Assembly (NCBI GenBank): GCA_964396595.1
Contig: CAYNFR010000003.1
Span: forward strand, 1-64,000
DNA: 64,000 bases
Source: CAYNFR01 sp964396595
GTDB lineage: Bacteria; Bacteroidota; Bacteroidia; Chitinophagales; Saprospiraceae
Direction: 5' to 3'
Under the pieces are notes generated by a model, which made no database searches, was not told the origin of the DNA, and saw only the letters and a program-made list of their open reading frames with translations. The translations under genes and the position numbers were made by a program. This document shows positions 34,799 to 44,534 of this stretch, piece by piece (the first letter of the stretch is position 1; every line of letters starts with the position of its first letter).

Positions 34799-36345
34799 AA
34801 GGGGATATTACCGTGTTTTTTCTTGGGAAGTTTAACGCGTTTAGAGTGGGTGGAGGCGAAGGCTTTTATCAATTTTCTTCGTGTATCCCTTGGATAGATT
34901 ACCTCATCAATAAATCCACGTTCTGCGGCACTATAAGGATTGGCAAATTTATCAGCGTATTCTTGTTCTTTTTCTTTCAATTTTAAGGTCTGATCTGCAG
35001 CAGAACTTATTTCTTTTTTGAAGATAATTTCGCTGGCACCACGTGCACCCATGACAGCTATTTCGGCAGTTGGCCAGGCAAAATTAAAATCTGCTCCGAT
35101 ATGTTTTGAGTTCATTACATCATATGCACCGCCATAAGCCTTGCGTGTAATAAGGGTTATCTTAGGCACAGTAGCCTCACTAAATGCGTAAAGAAGCTTA
35201 GCACCATTAGTAATAATGCCATTCCACTCCTGATCTGTACCTGGTAGAAATCCCGGCACATCCACAAAGGTCAATAATGGTATATTGAACGAATCACAAA
35301 ATCTTACGAACCGAGCGCCTTTTTTGCTACTGTTCACATCTAGCACACCTGCAAGTGACATGGGTTGGTTAGCTACTATACCTATACTCCTGCCACTCAA
35401 TCGCGCAAATCCCACTATCAGATTGTCTGCATACGCTATATGTATTTCGAAGAAGCTGCTATTATCAACAATAGCATTTATCACTTCCTTCATATCATAA
35501 GGCTGAGATGCGCTTTCAGGAATGATCGTGTCGAGCGCAGGTGCATCTTCTGTATTTAATTCAGAAGCCAAGGTGTCCACTTGTGATCTATAGTTTTGTG
35601 GAAGATAGCTTAATAAGTGCCTGATTTTCATCAGACAGTCATAATCATTGGCAGCAGTTAAATGCGTTACACCCGACTTAGTAGCATGTGCATTTGCCCC
35701 GCCCAAATCTTCCGAGGTGACATCTTCGTTAGTTACAGTCTTGACGACATTGGGGCCTGTGACGAACATATAGCTTGTCTGTTCAACCATAATGGTGAAG
35801 TCTGTAATAGCCGGAGAGTAAACTGCACCTCCCGCACATGGCCCCATAATAGCCGAAATCTGGGGCACTACGCCACTTGCCATCACATTGCGATGAAAAA
35901 TATCAGCATATCCACCCAGACTCCTCACACCCTCTTGAATCCGGGCTCCTCCACTATCATTCAATCCGATGATAGGTGCGCCATTCTTCATAGCCAGATC
36001 CATGACCTTACATATCTTTTCCGCATGTGTTTCCGACAAAGACCCACCGAAAACGGTAAAATCCTGAGCGAATACATAAACCAGTCTACCGTCTATAGTG
36101 CCGTAGCCTGTTACCACTCCGTCTCCATAGACGATTTGTTTTCCCATACCGAAGTCATGTGTCCTGTGAGTGACTAATGCACCAATCTCTTCAAAACTGC
36201 CCTTATCAAGTAACACCATCACGCGCTCGTACGCAGTTAATTTGCCTTGACTATGTTGTCTATCTATCCGGTCTTGACCTCCGCCTGCTCTCGCTTCATT
36301 CAGCTTGTCAGCCAATATTTTATTCTTCTCTGCTTTGCTTGTCAT
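34795..36345 (-). CDS. pccB: Acyl-CoA carboxylase carboxyltransferase subunit (propionyl-CoA type)
   Basis: The 516-residue protein moves the carboxyl group from biotin to propionyl-CoA, giving methylmalonyl-CoA. It has two crotonase-like halves. 'LNDSGGARIQEGVRSLGGYADIFHRNV' and 'IMGPCAGGAVYSPAITDF' bind acyl-CoA and biotin, and 'FVDVPGFLPGTDQEWNGIITNGAKLLYAFSEATVPKITLI' is in the second half. Length and motifs match PccB/MmdA. The neighbouring biotin carboxylase, biotin carrier and methylmalonyl-CoA mutase genes support propionyl-CoA as substrate. It starts five bases after the mutase stop. Confidence 0.95.
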   Translation of the reverse strand: MTSKAEKNKILADKLNEARAGGGQDRIDRQHSQGKLTAYERVMVLLDKGSFEEIGALVTHRTHDFGMGKQIVYGDGVVTGYGTIDGRLVYVFAQDFTVFGGSLSETHAEKICKVMDLAMKNGAPIIGLNDSGGARIQEGVRSLGGYADIFHRNVMASGVVPQISAIMGPCAGGAVYSPAITDFTIMVEQTSYMFVTGPNVVKTVTNEDVTSEDLGGANAHATKSGVTHLTAANDYDCLMKIRHLLSYLPQNYRSQVDTLASELNTEDAPALDTIIPESASQPYDMKEVINAIVDNSSFFEIHIAYADNLIVGFARLSGRSIGIVANQPMSLAGVLDVNSSKKGARFVRFCDSFNIPLLTFVDVPGFLPGTDQEWNGIITNGAKLLYAFSEATVPKITLITRKAYGGAYDVMNSKHIGADFNFAWPTAEIAVMGARGASEIIFKKEISSAADQTLKLKEKEQEYADKFANPYSAAERGFIDEVIYPRDTRRKLIKAFASTHSKRVKLPKKKHGNIPL

Positions 36346-36350
36346 AATTC

Positions 36351-38423
36351 CTATTTTTCAAAGTATTGGATCATTATTTCCAATAGTTGTATCGCTGCCT
36401 CTGAAATAACTGTTCCGGGGCCAAAAATCGCAACTACACCAGCCTCAAACAAAAAATCGTAATCCTGAGGCGGTATCACGCCACCTGCCACGACCAAAAT
36501 ATCTTTCCTTCGAAGACTCTTTAATGCAGCAATTGTCTCTGGTATTAATGTCTTATGGCCTGCGGCCAACGAAGAAACCCCCAATATGTGTACATCATTA
36601 ATTGCTGCCTCTCTTGCTGCCTCATCTGGCATCTGAAACAAGGGCCCAATATCAACATCGAAACCAATATCTGCAAAACTCGTTGCAATCACTTTCGCAC
36701 CTCTGTCATGTCCATCCTGACCGAGTTTGGCTATCATAATTCGTGGTCTGCGACCGACTTTGGCCGCAAAAGTGTTGGCAAGTTCTCTTGCCCTGACAAA
36801 GCTTTCATTTTTTTGAACTTCCTTCATATACACACCTTGAATAAGTTGATGCTTTGCCTGATACCTCCCGAACACTTTTTCCATGGCCGATGATATCTCC
36901 CCGAGTGTCGCACGTGCTCTTGCCGCGTCCACAGCCCTGGCAAGAAGATTCTCACCTTTATCTATAGTTGCTTTCGTGATGGCATTCAGCGTATTGATTA
37001 CATCTTGTTCTATTCTCTCAGCTTTGACGTGGTTTAATTTTTCTATCTGCGATAATCGCACAGCCGTGTTATCTACTTGTCGCACCTCTACACCTGACTC
37101 TTCATCTACGGTAAAAGTATTGACGCCCACTATCTTTTCTACTCCTGAGTCAATGCGTGCTTGCTTCAGCGCTGCTGCCTCTTCTATTTTTCTTTTGGGT
37201 ATGCCGATTTCTATCGCTTTGGACATGCCGCCTACCTCTTCGATCTCTTTAATCAATTCCCAAGCATCAAGGTATATTTGCTGTGTGAGCTGTTCTATAA
37301 AGTAAGAACCGGCATAAGGATCAATGCTTGTGGTGATCTTAGATTCCTTTTGAATATAAATCTGCGTATCTCTGGCGATTTTGGCTGAAAAATCAGTTGG
37401 CAGTGCCAAAGCTTCATCAAGCGCATTGGTATGCAATGATTGAGTGCCTCCGATCACAGCCGATAAAGCCTCGATGGTGGTGCGGGCTATATTGTTGAAT
37501 GGGGCTTGAGCAGTTAGTGACCAGCCGGAAGTCTGGCAATGAGTACGTAAGGCCATAGATTTTTCATTTTGGGGATTAAAGGTTTTTACTACTTCTGCCC
37601 ATACTAATCTAGCAGCACGCATTTTCGCCACTTCTACAAGATGGTTCATGCCGATTCCCCAAAAAAATGATAAGCGCGGAGCAAAATCATCAATCGCTAG
37701 TCCGGCTTCTATTCCGGTTCGGAGATATTCAATTCCATCCGCAATAGTGTAAGCCAGCTCCATGTGGGCTGGGGCCCCTGCTTCATGCATGTGATAACCG
37801 CTGATGCTGATACTATTAAATCTTGGCATAAACTCGCTGGTATATCGAAATATATCTGCCACGATGCGCATCGATTCAGCAGGTGGGTATATATATGTAT
37901 TGCGCACCATGAATTCTTTGAGGATGTCATTCTGAATAGTACCGGAAAGAGCATGAACAGGAACACCCGATTCTTCTGCTGCCACAATAAAAAATGCCAA
38001 GATAGGTATCACCGCTCCATTCATCGTCATGGAGACAGACATCTGATCAAGCGGAATACCGTCGAAAAGTTCTTTCATATCTTCGACCGTATCAATCGCT
38101 ACTCCAGCCATACCTACATCACCGATGACGCGTGGATGATCACTGTCATAACCTCGATGAGTAGGCAGGTCAAACGCAACAGATAAGCCTTTCTGCCCCT
38201 GAGCAAGATTCGATCTGTAAAATCGGTTGCTCTCCACAGCGGTGCTAAATCCCGCATATTGTCTTATCGTCCATGGCCTTCCCAAATACATAGAGGCATA
38301 AGGACCACCGAGATAGGGCGCAATACCTGATACAAAACCTGTATGATCAAGCCGACTAACAGATATTGGTCGATCAGACCATCTATGCAATCTTATAGGG
38401 ATATTTTTATAGTCAGCGCCCAT
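36351..38423 (-). CDS. mutB: Methylmalonyl-CoA mutase large (catalytic) subunit
   Basis: This B12-dependent enzyme interconverts methylmalonyl-CoA and succinyl-CoA. The 690-residue protein has the TIM-barrel domain first ('YAGFSTAVESNRFYRSNLAQGQKGLSVAFDLPTHRGYDSDHPR') and the cobalamin domain last. The cobalt ligand His572 is in 'DGHDRG'; 'SSLAAGHKTLIPE' and 'VVAGGVIPPQDYDFL' complete the fold. Tyr and His residues of the active barrel are in place, so it should be active. It lies between the biotin carboxylase and carboxyltransferase genes with gaps of five bases on each side. The small subunit gene is two genes upstream. Confidence 0.97.
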   Translation of the reverse strand: MGADYKNIPIRLHRWSDRPISVSRLDHTGFVSGIAPYLGGPYASMYLGRPWTIRQYAGFSTAVESNRFYRSNLAQGQKGLSVAFDLPTHRGYDSDHPRVIGDVGMAGVAIDTVEDMKELFDGIPLDQMSVSMTMNGAVIPILAFFIVAAEESGVPVHALSGTIQNDILKEFMVRNTYIYPPAESMRIVADIFRYTSEFMPRFNSISISGYHMHEAGAPAHMELAYTIADGIEYLRTGIEAGLAIDDFAPRLSFFWGIGMNHLVEVAKMRAARLVWAEVVKTFNPQNEKSMALRTHCQTSGWSLTAQAPFNNIARTTIEALSAVIGGTQSLHTNALDEALALPTDFSAKIARDTQIYIQKESKITTSIDPYAGSYFIEQLTQQIYLDAWELIKEIEEVGGMSKAIEIGIPKRKIEEAAALKQARIDSGVEKIVGVNTFTVDEESGVEVRQVDNTAVRLSQIEKLNHVKAERIEQDVINTLNAITKATIDKGENLLARAVDAARARATLGEISSAMEKVFGRYQAKHQLIQGVYMKEVQKNESFVRARELANTFAAKVGRRPRIMIAKLGQDGHDRGAKVIATSFADIGFDVDIGPLFQMPDEAAREAAINDVHILGVSSLAAGHKTLIPETIAALKSLRRKDILVVAGGVIPPQDYDFLFEAGVVAIFGPGTVISEAAIQLLEIMIQYFEK

Positions 38424-38428
38424 TATTC

Positions 38429-39886
38429 TTACCAGTTGGTTTTAGAAGTATCAGGAATTCTTAGCTTTTGTCGTTGCTCCAGATAATGGATTAAAGCTAT
38501 CTTAGCAGCAATCTGCTCTTCTATTGTGCACGCCGTAGGTGCAGAATTACGAAAATATTTTGCAACAAAATGTGTATCAATTTCTCCGGCTATAAAGGCT
38601 GGATGATTCATGACGAACGCTCCAAAAGAAAGCGTGTTCTTTACGCCTTTGATATTAAAGTCTTTTATAGCTCCGCGCATTTTAGAAATAGCAGCCTTTC
38701 GATTTTCGGCATGTACGACCAGCTTGGCAATCATGGGGTCATAAAATATTGGGATTTCCATACCGGAAACATAGCCATCGTCTACACGTATACCATCACC
38801 TACAGGGGAAGTATATTCTAATAATTTTCCTGACGCTGGCATGAAATTATCTTCAGGATCTTCTGCATATACCCTCAACTCGATAGCATGACCATTGATA
38901 TGCAGCTCTTCTTGGCGGATGGTCAATGGTTCACCTTGTGCCACACGAATCTGCCATTCTACAAGATCCACACCTGTAATCATCTCTGTGACCGGATGCT
39001 CTACTTGGATACGGGTATTCATTTCTAGAAAATAAAAATTCTTGTTTTCATCCATCAAGAACTCAACCGTTCCTGCTCCGGTATATTCACAAGACTTTGC
39101 TACATTTATTGCTGCCTGACCTATACGGCTTCGGAGCTCAACGTCGAGAATAGCACTGGGTGCTTCTTCTACAACTTTCTGATAGCGTCGCTGTATAGAA
39201 CATTCTCTTTCAAACAAGTGTATGACATGTCCGTAGTTATCCGCCATAATCTGCACCTCTATATGACGCGGACTCGATACATATTTCTCAATAAATACCG
39301 CACCATCACCAAATGACGAGGTAGCTTCACTGACCGCTCTTTCCATCTGCTCAAAAAACGCATTACGACTCTCTACGACTCGCATCCCTTTTCCTCCTCC
39401 ACCAGCTGACGCCTTGATCAAAACCGGAAATCCGATTTCCTCTGCTACTTTAAGTGCCTCCTGCGGATCTCCCATTGCTTCGGCGGTTCCGGGCACCATC
39501 GGCACTCGATAGGCAGCAACAGCAGCCTTGGCGCCTAGTTTGCTACCCATTACACGCATGGCCTCCGGGCTAGGGCCGATAAGCGTAATGCCCGCAAGAT
39601 GAAGTGCCTCGGCAAACACTACATTTTCACTAAGAAAACCATAACCCGGATGAACAGCATCTGCTCCTGTCAGCCGACATGCAGCAATTATCTTATCTAT
39701 ATCCAAATATGACTTAGCCGGAGGAGCTTCACCTATGTGGACTGCCTGATCAGCATAGAGCACAAAAGGCGCCGATCGATCTACATCAGAATAAACCGCT
39801 ACTGTGGCTATACCCATCCGCCGACAAGTACGCATTATACGTAAGGCTATTTCGCCCCGATTAGCAATTAGAACTTTTTGTATCAT
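38429..39886 (-). CDS. accC: Biotin carboxylase subunit of acyl-CoA carboxylase
   Basis: The 485-residue ATP-grasp enzyme carboxylates the biotin carrier with bicarbonate and ATP. It has 'LIANRGEIALRIMRTCRRMGI' at the N-terminus, the phosphate loop 'KASAGGGGKGMRVV' near 158-171, 'ECSIQRRYQKVVEEAPS', and 'NTRIQVEHPVTE' with active-site residues. Length fits a stand-alone carboxylase with no fused carrier. In this setting it is the PccA-type subunit; use by an acetyl-CoA carboxylase as well cannot be excluded. It overlaps the mutA stop by four bases. Confidence 0.96.
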   Translation of the reverse strand: MIQKVLIANRGEIALRIMRTCRRMGIATVAVYSDVDRSAPFVLYADQAVHIGEAPPAKSYLDIDKIIAACRLTGADAVHPGYGFLSENVVFAEALHLAGITLIGPSPEAMRVMGSKLGAKAAVAAYRVPMVPGTAEAMGDPQEALKVAEEIGFPVLIKASAGGGGKGMRVVESRNAFFEQMERAVSEATSSFGDGAVFIEKYVSSPRHIEVQIMADNYGHVIHLFERECSIQRRYQKVVEEAPSAILDVELRSRIGQAAINVAKSCEYTGAGTVEFLMDENKNFYFLEMNTRIQVEHPVTEMITGVDLVEWQIRVAQGEPLTIRQEELHINGHAIELRVYAEDPEDNFMPASGKLLEYTSPVGDGIRVDDGYVSGMEIPIFYDPMIAKLVVHAENRKAAISKMRGAIKDFNIKGVKNTLSFGAFVMNHPAFIAGEIDTHFVAKYFRNSAPTACTIEEQIAAKIALIHYLEQRQKLRIPDTSKTNW

Positions 39887-40941
39887 CTCTCTCTAAGGCT
39901 TAAAAAGCGTGTCCATATAGCATTAGCCATCGATAAAGCCAGATTATCAACCCGGTAAGCACCACTCAATGGGTCTTTGGTTTCATTTACATGCGTCTCC
40001 ATTTCTAAAATATTCTGAATGTTGGCAGCTATCCTTCTATTCTCTTTGCTATCATCCTGTATCGGAAGCGTATAGCTGTCTAGCTGTGCTAGGTTTGCCC
40101 CTAAACCGATCGATGTATTAGCAATCATCTGTGTATATTCATCTTCGGACAGTGCTCCATCAGCCACATACCCATGCATAACCAATCTTGTTCTACTAAA
40201 ATCATTGGCCTGCAGCACCATATGAATCACAGACCGCAATGCCTTGACCGCAGCGATATTTCCTATAAAATCATTGGTAAAACCTAGTCTACAGAATAGA
40301 AGACGTAATTCATCTTTATAATCCCTCTTATCTATTAAATCGGCTAGTCTATTCAATATCTCCGCACCATTCTCCACAATTCGACTATCCAAGGAAATTT
40401 CACTGTACACAAGATCCTGATATACGTCAAAATGCCTCGTCTCTTTCTGAGATTGTAATGAACGAAAATGAGTTGTAAAACATAAAATATCAAGCGTATT
40501 ACTAATTCCGTTGATAGCAATAAACTCATTCAAAGACTTGCGCAAATCCTCCTGTTTTACATATGTATAAACATGAATCGTAACTAACTCAAGATATACC
40601 CCCACAAATAAATCATTCCATTTGATATCACCATTGTAAATATGTAATTCTACACCTCCTGCACCATTCATTAGTTCTTGAAGGATACATTTATTAGCGT
40701 CGTCAATATTGTGTACTTCTATTCTTGGTAAATATCTTGTTGAGGGTGATACTTCATTTAACTCTATGAAATGGTCATCTGATAAGGCGTGATCTTGATG
40801 AACAAAAGGGGTGCTAACAACTTGGTCAAAAGTGGTACGGTGATAAACTGAAAGATTTTCATTTTTTAATTCTTTTTCGATCAGTGCTAACCATTCTCTT
40901 TCTGTAGGTTTACGAAATATATGACCTTCTAATATTTTCAT
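39883..40941 (-). CDS. mutA: Methylmalonyl-CoA mutase small subunit
   Basis: The 352-residue protein matches the N-terminal barrel region of the non-catalytic mutase subunit. It has 'GAGGVELHIYNGDIKWNDLFVGVYLE', 'ILNRLADLID', 'VKALRSVIHMVLQANDFSRTRLVMHGYVADGALSEDEY' and 'METHVNETKDPLSGAYRVDNLALSMANAIWTRF'. It lacks the DGHDRG cobalamin motif and is shorter than many MutA proteins because that domain is missing. It should pair with MutB and stabilise it. Overlaps by four bases with both neighbours indicate translational coupling. Confidence 0.88.
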   Translation of the reverse strand: MKILEGHIFRKPTEREWLALIEKELKNENLSVYHRTTFDQVVSTPFVHQDHALSDDHFIELNEVSPSTRYLPRIEVHNIDDANKCILQELMNGAGGVELHIYNGDIKWNDLFVGVYLELVTIHVYTYVKQEDLRKSLNEFIAINGISNTLDILCFTTHFRSLQSQKETRHFDVYQDLVYSEISLDSRIVENGAEILNRLADLIDKRDYKDELRLLFCRLGFTNDFIGNIAAVKALRSVIHMVLQANDFSRTRLVMHGYVADGALSEDEYTQMIANTSIGLGANLAQLDSYTLPIQDDSKENRRIAANIQNILEMETHVNETKDPLSGAYRVDNLALSMANAIWTRFLSLRER

Positions 40942-41423
40942 AACACATCAAACTTAACAAGTACTTGCCCTTTATCAACCGCCTGCCCGTTAGTTACTTC
41001 TACAGAGAGAATGCTCATAGATCCAGGAGATTTAATGACATTCTCCATCTTCATCGCCTCAAGAATAATCAAAGGATCACCCTCTTGAACCAAGTCACCA
41101 GACTTTACCTTAATTTCTAGTACCATACCAGGCATGGGGGCTTTTACATCATCATTGATTCGCGTTTCAGCCTGATTAAAGCCAAGCTCATCTATAAGTC
41201 TGTCATACTGATCTTGAATTTCAAATTTATATCTTCGATCATTTATGATTACAATTGCGAACTTATCTTGCAAAAGGCTTTCTACGCTTACTTCGTATGA
41301 TTTATTATCTTGTACCACATGATAAAGGCCATCGGACAATTTAATCATATCCAATTGAGCAAGTTCTTCTTGATCGAATGATAATTTAAAATGTTCAGAA
41401 ACTACAGATGGCAAACTTTTCAC
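40938..41423 (-). CDS. Biotin carboxyl carrier protein of acyl-CoA carboxylase
   Basis: The 161-residue protein has the biotinyl domain at about 90-161. The attachment motif 'EAMKM' holds Lys125, and 'APMPGMVLEIKVKSGDLVQEGDPLIILEAMK' is typical. The N-terminal half carries the barrel-type region seen in Bacteroidota carriers ('LDMIKLSDGLYHVVQDNKSYEVSV'). The start is GTG at 41423, which is supported by the length of relatives; an internal ATG at residue 26 would delete part of that region. It carries CO2 between the biotin carboxylase and PccB. Confidence 0.9.
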   Translation of the reverse strand: MKSLPSVVSEHFKLSFDQEELAQLDMIKLSDGLYHVVQDNKSYEVSVESLLQDKFAIVIINDRRYKFEIQDQYDRLIDELGFNQAETRINDDVKAPMPGMVLEIKVKSGDLVQEGDPLIILEAMKMENVIKSPGSMSILSVEVTNGQAVDKGQVLVKFDVL

Positions 41424-41428
41424 AACAA

Positions 41429-42118
41429 TTAATTTTGGGCGATAATAATATATTGATAATCCAGACTTACATCATCAGTTATAATTTTATTAAATCCGGC
41501 TTCTTCCAATAGATCTTCTAGCAGCCATATATCTGTTCTATACTCACGAGGAGGTGCGATATCTTCAGGTATTCTTTTTAACTTAAAATCAACCAGGATA
41601 ACACGCCCTCCTGGTTTAATCCTTTCTTGGAGCAGACGAAGATAAGCTAGCTTGTTTTCAATAAAACTGATGGTATTAACCATGATAACATCATCTACTT
41701 CATCCTTCTTGATACCGGGGTCCATAGGTCGAGATAACCTTGTTTCAATCCGATCACTGACATCCTTTAGAAGATTCAGTTTCAATTCGTCTATCAGATC
41801 CAGCATCTGTTCATCAATATCGATAGCGACAACCTTTTGTGCTCGTAAGGCAAGTCTGAAAGTAAAATACCCTGTTCCTGCTCCTATGTCTGCCACCACC
41901 CTGTTGCTGAGATCGCCCAATCTATCCAATAATTGATTAGGCCTCTGCCAGACCATACGCTCCACCTCTGAATCATTCAAAACCGGAAGTTGATTGAGCA
42001 AGTCTGTCTGCTCGGTCGCTTCAAGTTCGTTGTATTTGCGGTGGCTTTCAGTTGTTTCACATGCGCCCCATAAGAGTGACACACTAAGAACTACTAATAA
42101 CTGTTTTATGCTGCCCAT
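41429..42118 (-). CDS. Class I SAM-dependent methyltransferase with lipoprotein-like N-terminus
   Basis: The 229-residue protein has a SAM-binding Rossmann domain: 'VVADIGAGTGYFTFRLALRAQKVVAIDIDEQML' (motif I and acidic loop), then 'DVIMVNTISFI' and 'LKPGGRVILVDF'-like strands. Before it lies a short signal-like segment, 'KQLLVVLSVSLLWGACETTES', with Cys20 in a lipobox-like site (the Trp at -3 is unusual). If processed, the enzyme would be outside the cytoplasm, where SAM is not expected. The target is unknown. It sits between dacB and the biotin carrier gene with gaps of nine and five bases. Confidence 0.82.
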   Translation of the reverse strand: MGSIKQLLVVLSVSLLWGACETTESHRKYNELEATEQTDLLNQLPVLNDSEVERMVWQRPNQLLDRLGDLSNRVVADIGAGTGYFTFRLALRAQKVVAIDIDEQMLDLIDELKLNLLKDVSDRIETRLSRPMDPGIKKDEVDDVIMVNTISFIENKLAYLRLLQERIKPGGRVILVDFKLKRIPEDIAPPREYRTDIWLLEDLLEEAGFNKIITDDVSLDYQYIIIAQN

Positions 42119-42127
42119 AGCCTAAAA

Positions 42128-43582
42128 TTACAAACGGTCTATGACATCTAACAACTTAGAGATGATTTCTTCATATTTAATTCTCACTGCTCTATTGGAG
42201 GTGCTGTGTCCATTGGTCATTAAAGTTATATAGTACTTCTTCCCTTTGGCAGACTCTACTATCCCTGCATAGCTTTGAACAGCTTCCATAGAGCCTGATT
42301 TTAGCCAGCATCTATTGCGTCCGGACTCTTTTGTCATGAAGTAAGTGCTTTTGCTGACAGAAGGAATAATTTGTTTCCATTGATCAGCATCTACATTTGC
42401 GAGGCTGCTGTGAATAAAAGCGGTCAGTCCACTAGCCGTCAATCTATTACGTGTGCTCAGCCCACTGCCATCATGTTGAGATAGAGCCGCTGACGGCAGC
42501 TTCTTAGATTTCCAAAGGGAGTCAATTACTTTTACGCCAGCATCAAAACTTCTGGCATGGGCACTGCCTACAGGAACCATCGCCTTTAACATGGCGTCGC
42601 AATAGAGGTTATTACTTACTTCATTAGCATAATTTATCAACTTAATCAGAGGCTGGGAATAATGCCTGTAAAGCAGCTCTGCTTCTGCTATTGGATATTG
42701 ATCGACCCATTCAGACTCCGTGCGTGGCCAATTTAATCGCTCAGAAAGAAAGTTGGTAAAATGTTCTGACGGATGAGGTATTGCGCCCCTTATTTTGAAA
42801 GGTGACGATCCCGCAGGAATAGTGCCGGTAACGGTGAGTCTACGACTATCCGGAGCACCATAAAAATACGCATTGTCACCACTGCCCTTTTCCCCGATAG
42901 TTACCAAGCTTTCAACGCCAATCGGTGCATACTGACCCAATTCTTTGATTCGCGCGCGAGCGCCTACTAGCTCACTTCTTTCAAATACAAGGTCAAAGTA
43001 ATTTTCATGAAAGTTAAACGGATAGGTCCCAGCGGCATAATAATTCGTAAGATCATCCCACGGCCAGGACGGATGAACATTCACCGAATTAAAAAACTTT
43101 CTTAGAAACAGAACTTTCCCGGTGATACATGTTATTCCTCTGGTCTTAAGTAAATTTCCAATAATACCTACAAGGCTATCAGCATGGATGGCGGACGGGT
43201 CGCGAGAAGAGCCCAGGCTAGGATCTCCAGAAGCATCGATAATTAAATCACCATAAAGGACACCGCTTGCAATCTCTCCTTTAATATAGAAGTCCGTTTT
43301 AAATCGATAATCACCACCCAATATTTCATATGCCGATATAGTGCTTACAAGTTTCATCACACTCGCCGGGATAAATCGTTTATTAGATTCGTGAGATATC
43401 AGCTCAATACCCGACTCATCACGCACACTGATGCTAAAGAATGATTCATTTAAGGGTGACTCTGCCGATTTAGTGTTGATATACTTCTTCAGTTCATCAA
43501 TGCCATATTGGGCGAAGCCCAAATTAAAAACACTTAAAGAGAGTCCTGCTAAGCAAATAATTCTAAGCCTCGTCACCATCAT
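42128..43582 (-). CDS. dacB: D-alanyl-D-alanine carboxypeptidase/endopeptidase (PBP4 type)
   Basis: The 484-residue S13-family penicillin-binding protein has a signal peptide ending near 'NLGFAQ'. The active-site Ser74 is in 'SVMK' (74-77), the second motif is 'SNN' (323-325) and the third is 'KSG' (428-430), where KTG is usual. It should trim D-Ala from stem peptides or cut DD cross-links in the periplasm. The N-terminal start overlaps the end of the M14 gene by 20 bases. It is normal in length for PBP4. Confidence 0.94.
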   Translation of the reverse strand: MMVTRLRIICLAGLSLSVFNLGFAQYGIDELKKYINTKSAESPLNESFFSISVRDESGIELISHESNKRFIPASVMKLVSTISAYEILGGDYRFKTDFYIKGEIASGVLYGDLIIDASGDPSLGSSRDPSAIHADSLVGIIGNLLKTRGITCITGKVLFLRKFFNSVNVHPSWPWDDLTNYYAAGTYPFNFHENYFDLVFERSELVGARARIKELGQYAPIGVESLVTIGEKGSGDNAYFYGAPDSRRLTVTGTIPAGSSPFKIRGAIPHPSEHFTNFLSERLNWPRTESEWVDQYPIAEAELLYRHYSQPLIKLINYANEVSNNLYCDAMLKAMVPVGSAHARSFDAGVKVIDSLWKSKKLPSAALSQHDGSGLSTRNRLTASGLTAFIHSSLANVDADQWKQIIPSVSKSTYFMTKESGRNRCWLKSGSMEAVQSYAGIVESAKGKKYYITLMTNGHSTSNRAVRIKYEEIISKLLDVIDRL

Positions 43583-44534
43583 AAGCTATGTTAAAAAGTG
43601 CATCACCAATACTTACCACAGAAGCATTATTATGTCCGATTATATAACCCCCACGTCTTGCCTTGACTTGCCTTGTCCTATCGCCATATGGCGAAACTAT
43701 CTGACCTATAACATCTCCCTTTTCTACCTTATGACCGGATGGTACAGACCATAAAAACAAGCCTGAATCACTAGCTCTAACCCAACCTGTACTAACTACA
43801 TGAATACTATTTATATCGCTGGATTTACTTGATGGAACTAAGCCCAAGTGATGTAGTACTCGCTCAATGCCATTATATGCACTATCAATACAAAACTGAT
43901 TAAACCTAATGGCCTCTCCTCCCTCGTATACCAACACAGAAATACCCATACCATTGGCTACTTTTCTGAATGAATCAGGAATATAACTCTTCTGTATAAT
44001 AAACTTTGCCCTGAAGACCTGAGCAAGCTCAAGCGCGGCAGTATCTTTTTTACTATATCTTATCTGTGGATAATTATATCGCGACGCACCTCCTGTATGT
44101 AAATCAATCGCATAATCTACATGCGGCAATATTTCGTGCGTAAGGGTAAATGCAACCCGAGAGGCCAACGAGCCGGTTTTCAATCCGGGGAAACTTCTGT
44201 TTACATCTTTGCCATCAGGCACATCTCGGCTAAAATTGATAAATCCAAAAACATTTAACAGCGGAATGACGATCACCATACCTTTCTTGACATTCGAAAG
44301 TAGCTCATCGGCGAGTACTCTTCTTAATACTTCTATCCCATTGATTTCATCTCCATGAATACCCGCGAGCAACAATACTCTGGGACCGTCTTCCACACCA
44401 CGGTATATCACGGCATTTATCTTCATTATGTTACCCGATGGTAATTTGCCTACCTGAAGAGTTATAAGTTCTTTCGTACCCGGAGCGATATCAACTCCGC
44501 CTATCCGCAATGTCTCATTTTTCTTTTCGCTCAT
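43563..44534 (-). CDS. Succinylglutamate desuccinylase/aspartoacylase family M14 zinc enzyme
   Basis: The 323-residue zinc hydrolase has ligands in 'LLAGIHGDEINGIE' (His60, Glu63) and 'YAIDLHTGG' (His146). 'NRSFPG' supplies substrate-binding Asn and Arg, and 'VYEGGE' the catalytic Glu region. A beta-sandwich C-terminal part ('SSGLFLWSVPSGHKVEKGDVIG'-type) resembles a lipoyl-like barrel. The gene is next to a RimK-type ligase, a pairing seen in many bacteria, which suggests removal of an acyl or amino-acid group from the ligase product. The actual substrate is not known. Confidence 0.88.
   Translation of the reverse strand: MSEKKNETLRIGGVDIAPGTKELITLQVGKLPSGNIMKINAVIYRGVEDGPRVLLLAGIHGDEINGIEVLRRVLADELLSNVKKGMVIVIPLLNVFGFINFSRDVPDGKDVNRSFPGLKTGSLASRVAFTLTHEILPHVDYAIDLHTGGASRYNYPQIRYSKKDTAALELAQVFRAKFIIQKSYIPDSFRKVANGMGISVLVYEGGEAIRFNQFCIDSAYNGIERVLHHLGLVPSSKSSDINSIHVVSTGWVRASDSGLFLWSVPSGHKVEKGDVIGQIVSPYGDRTRQVKARRGGYIIGHNNASVVSIGDALFNIAYDGDEA

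Noticed and set aside
35662..36177. A 171-codon plus-strand frame within pccB
   Set aside because: It is antisense to highly conserved carboxyltransferase motifs; its Cys/His-rich composition is a by-product.
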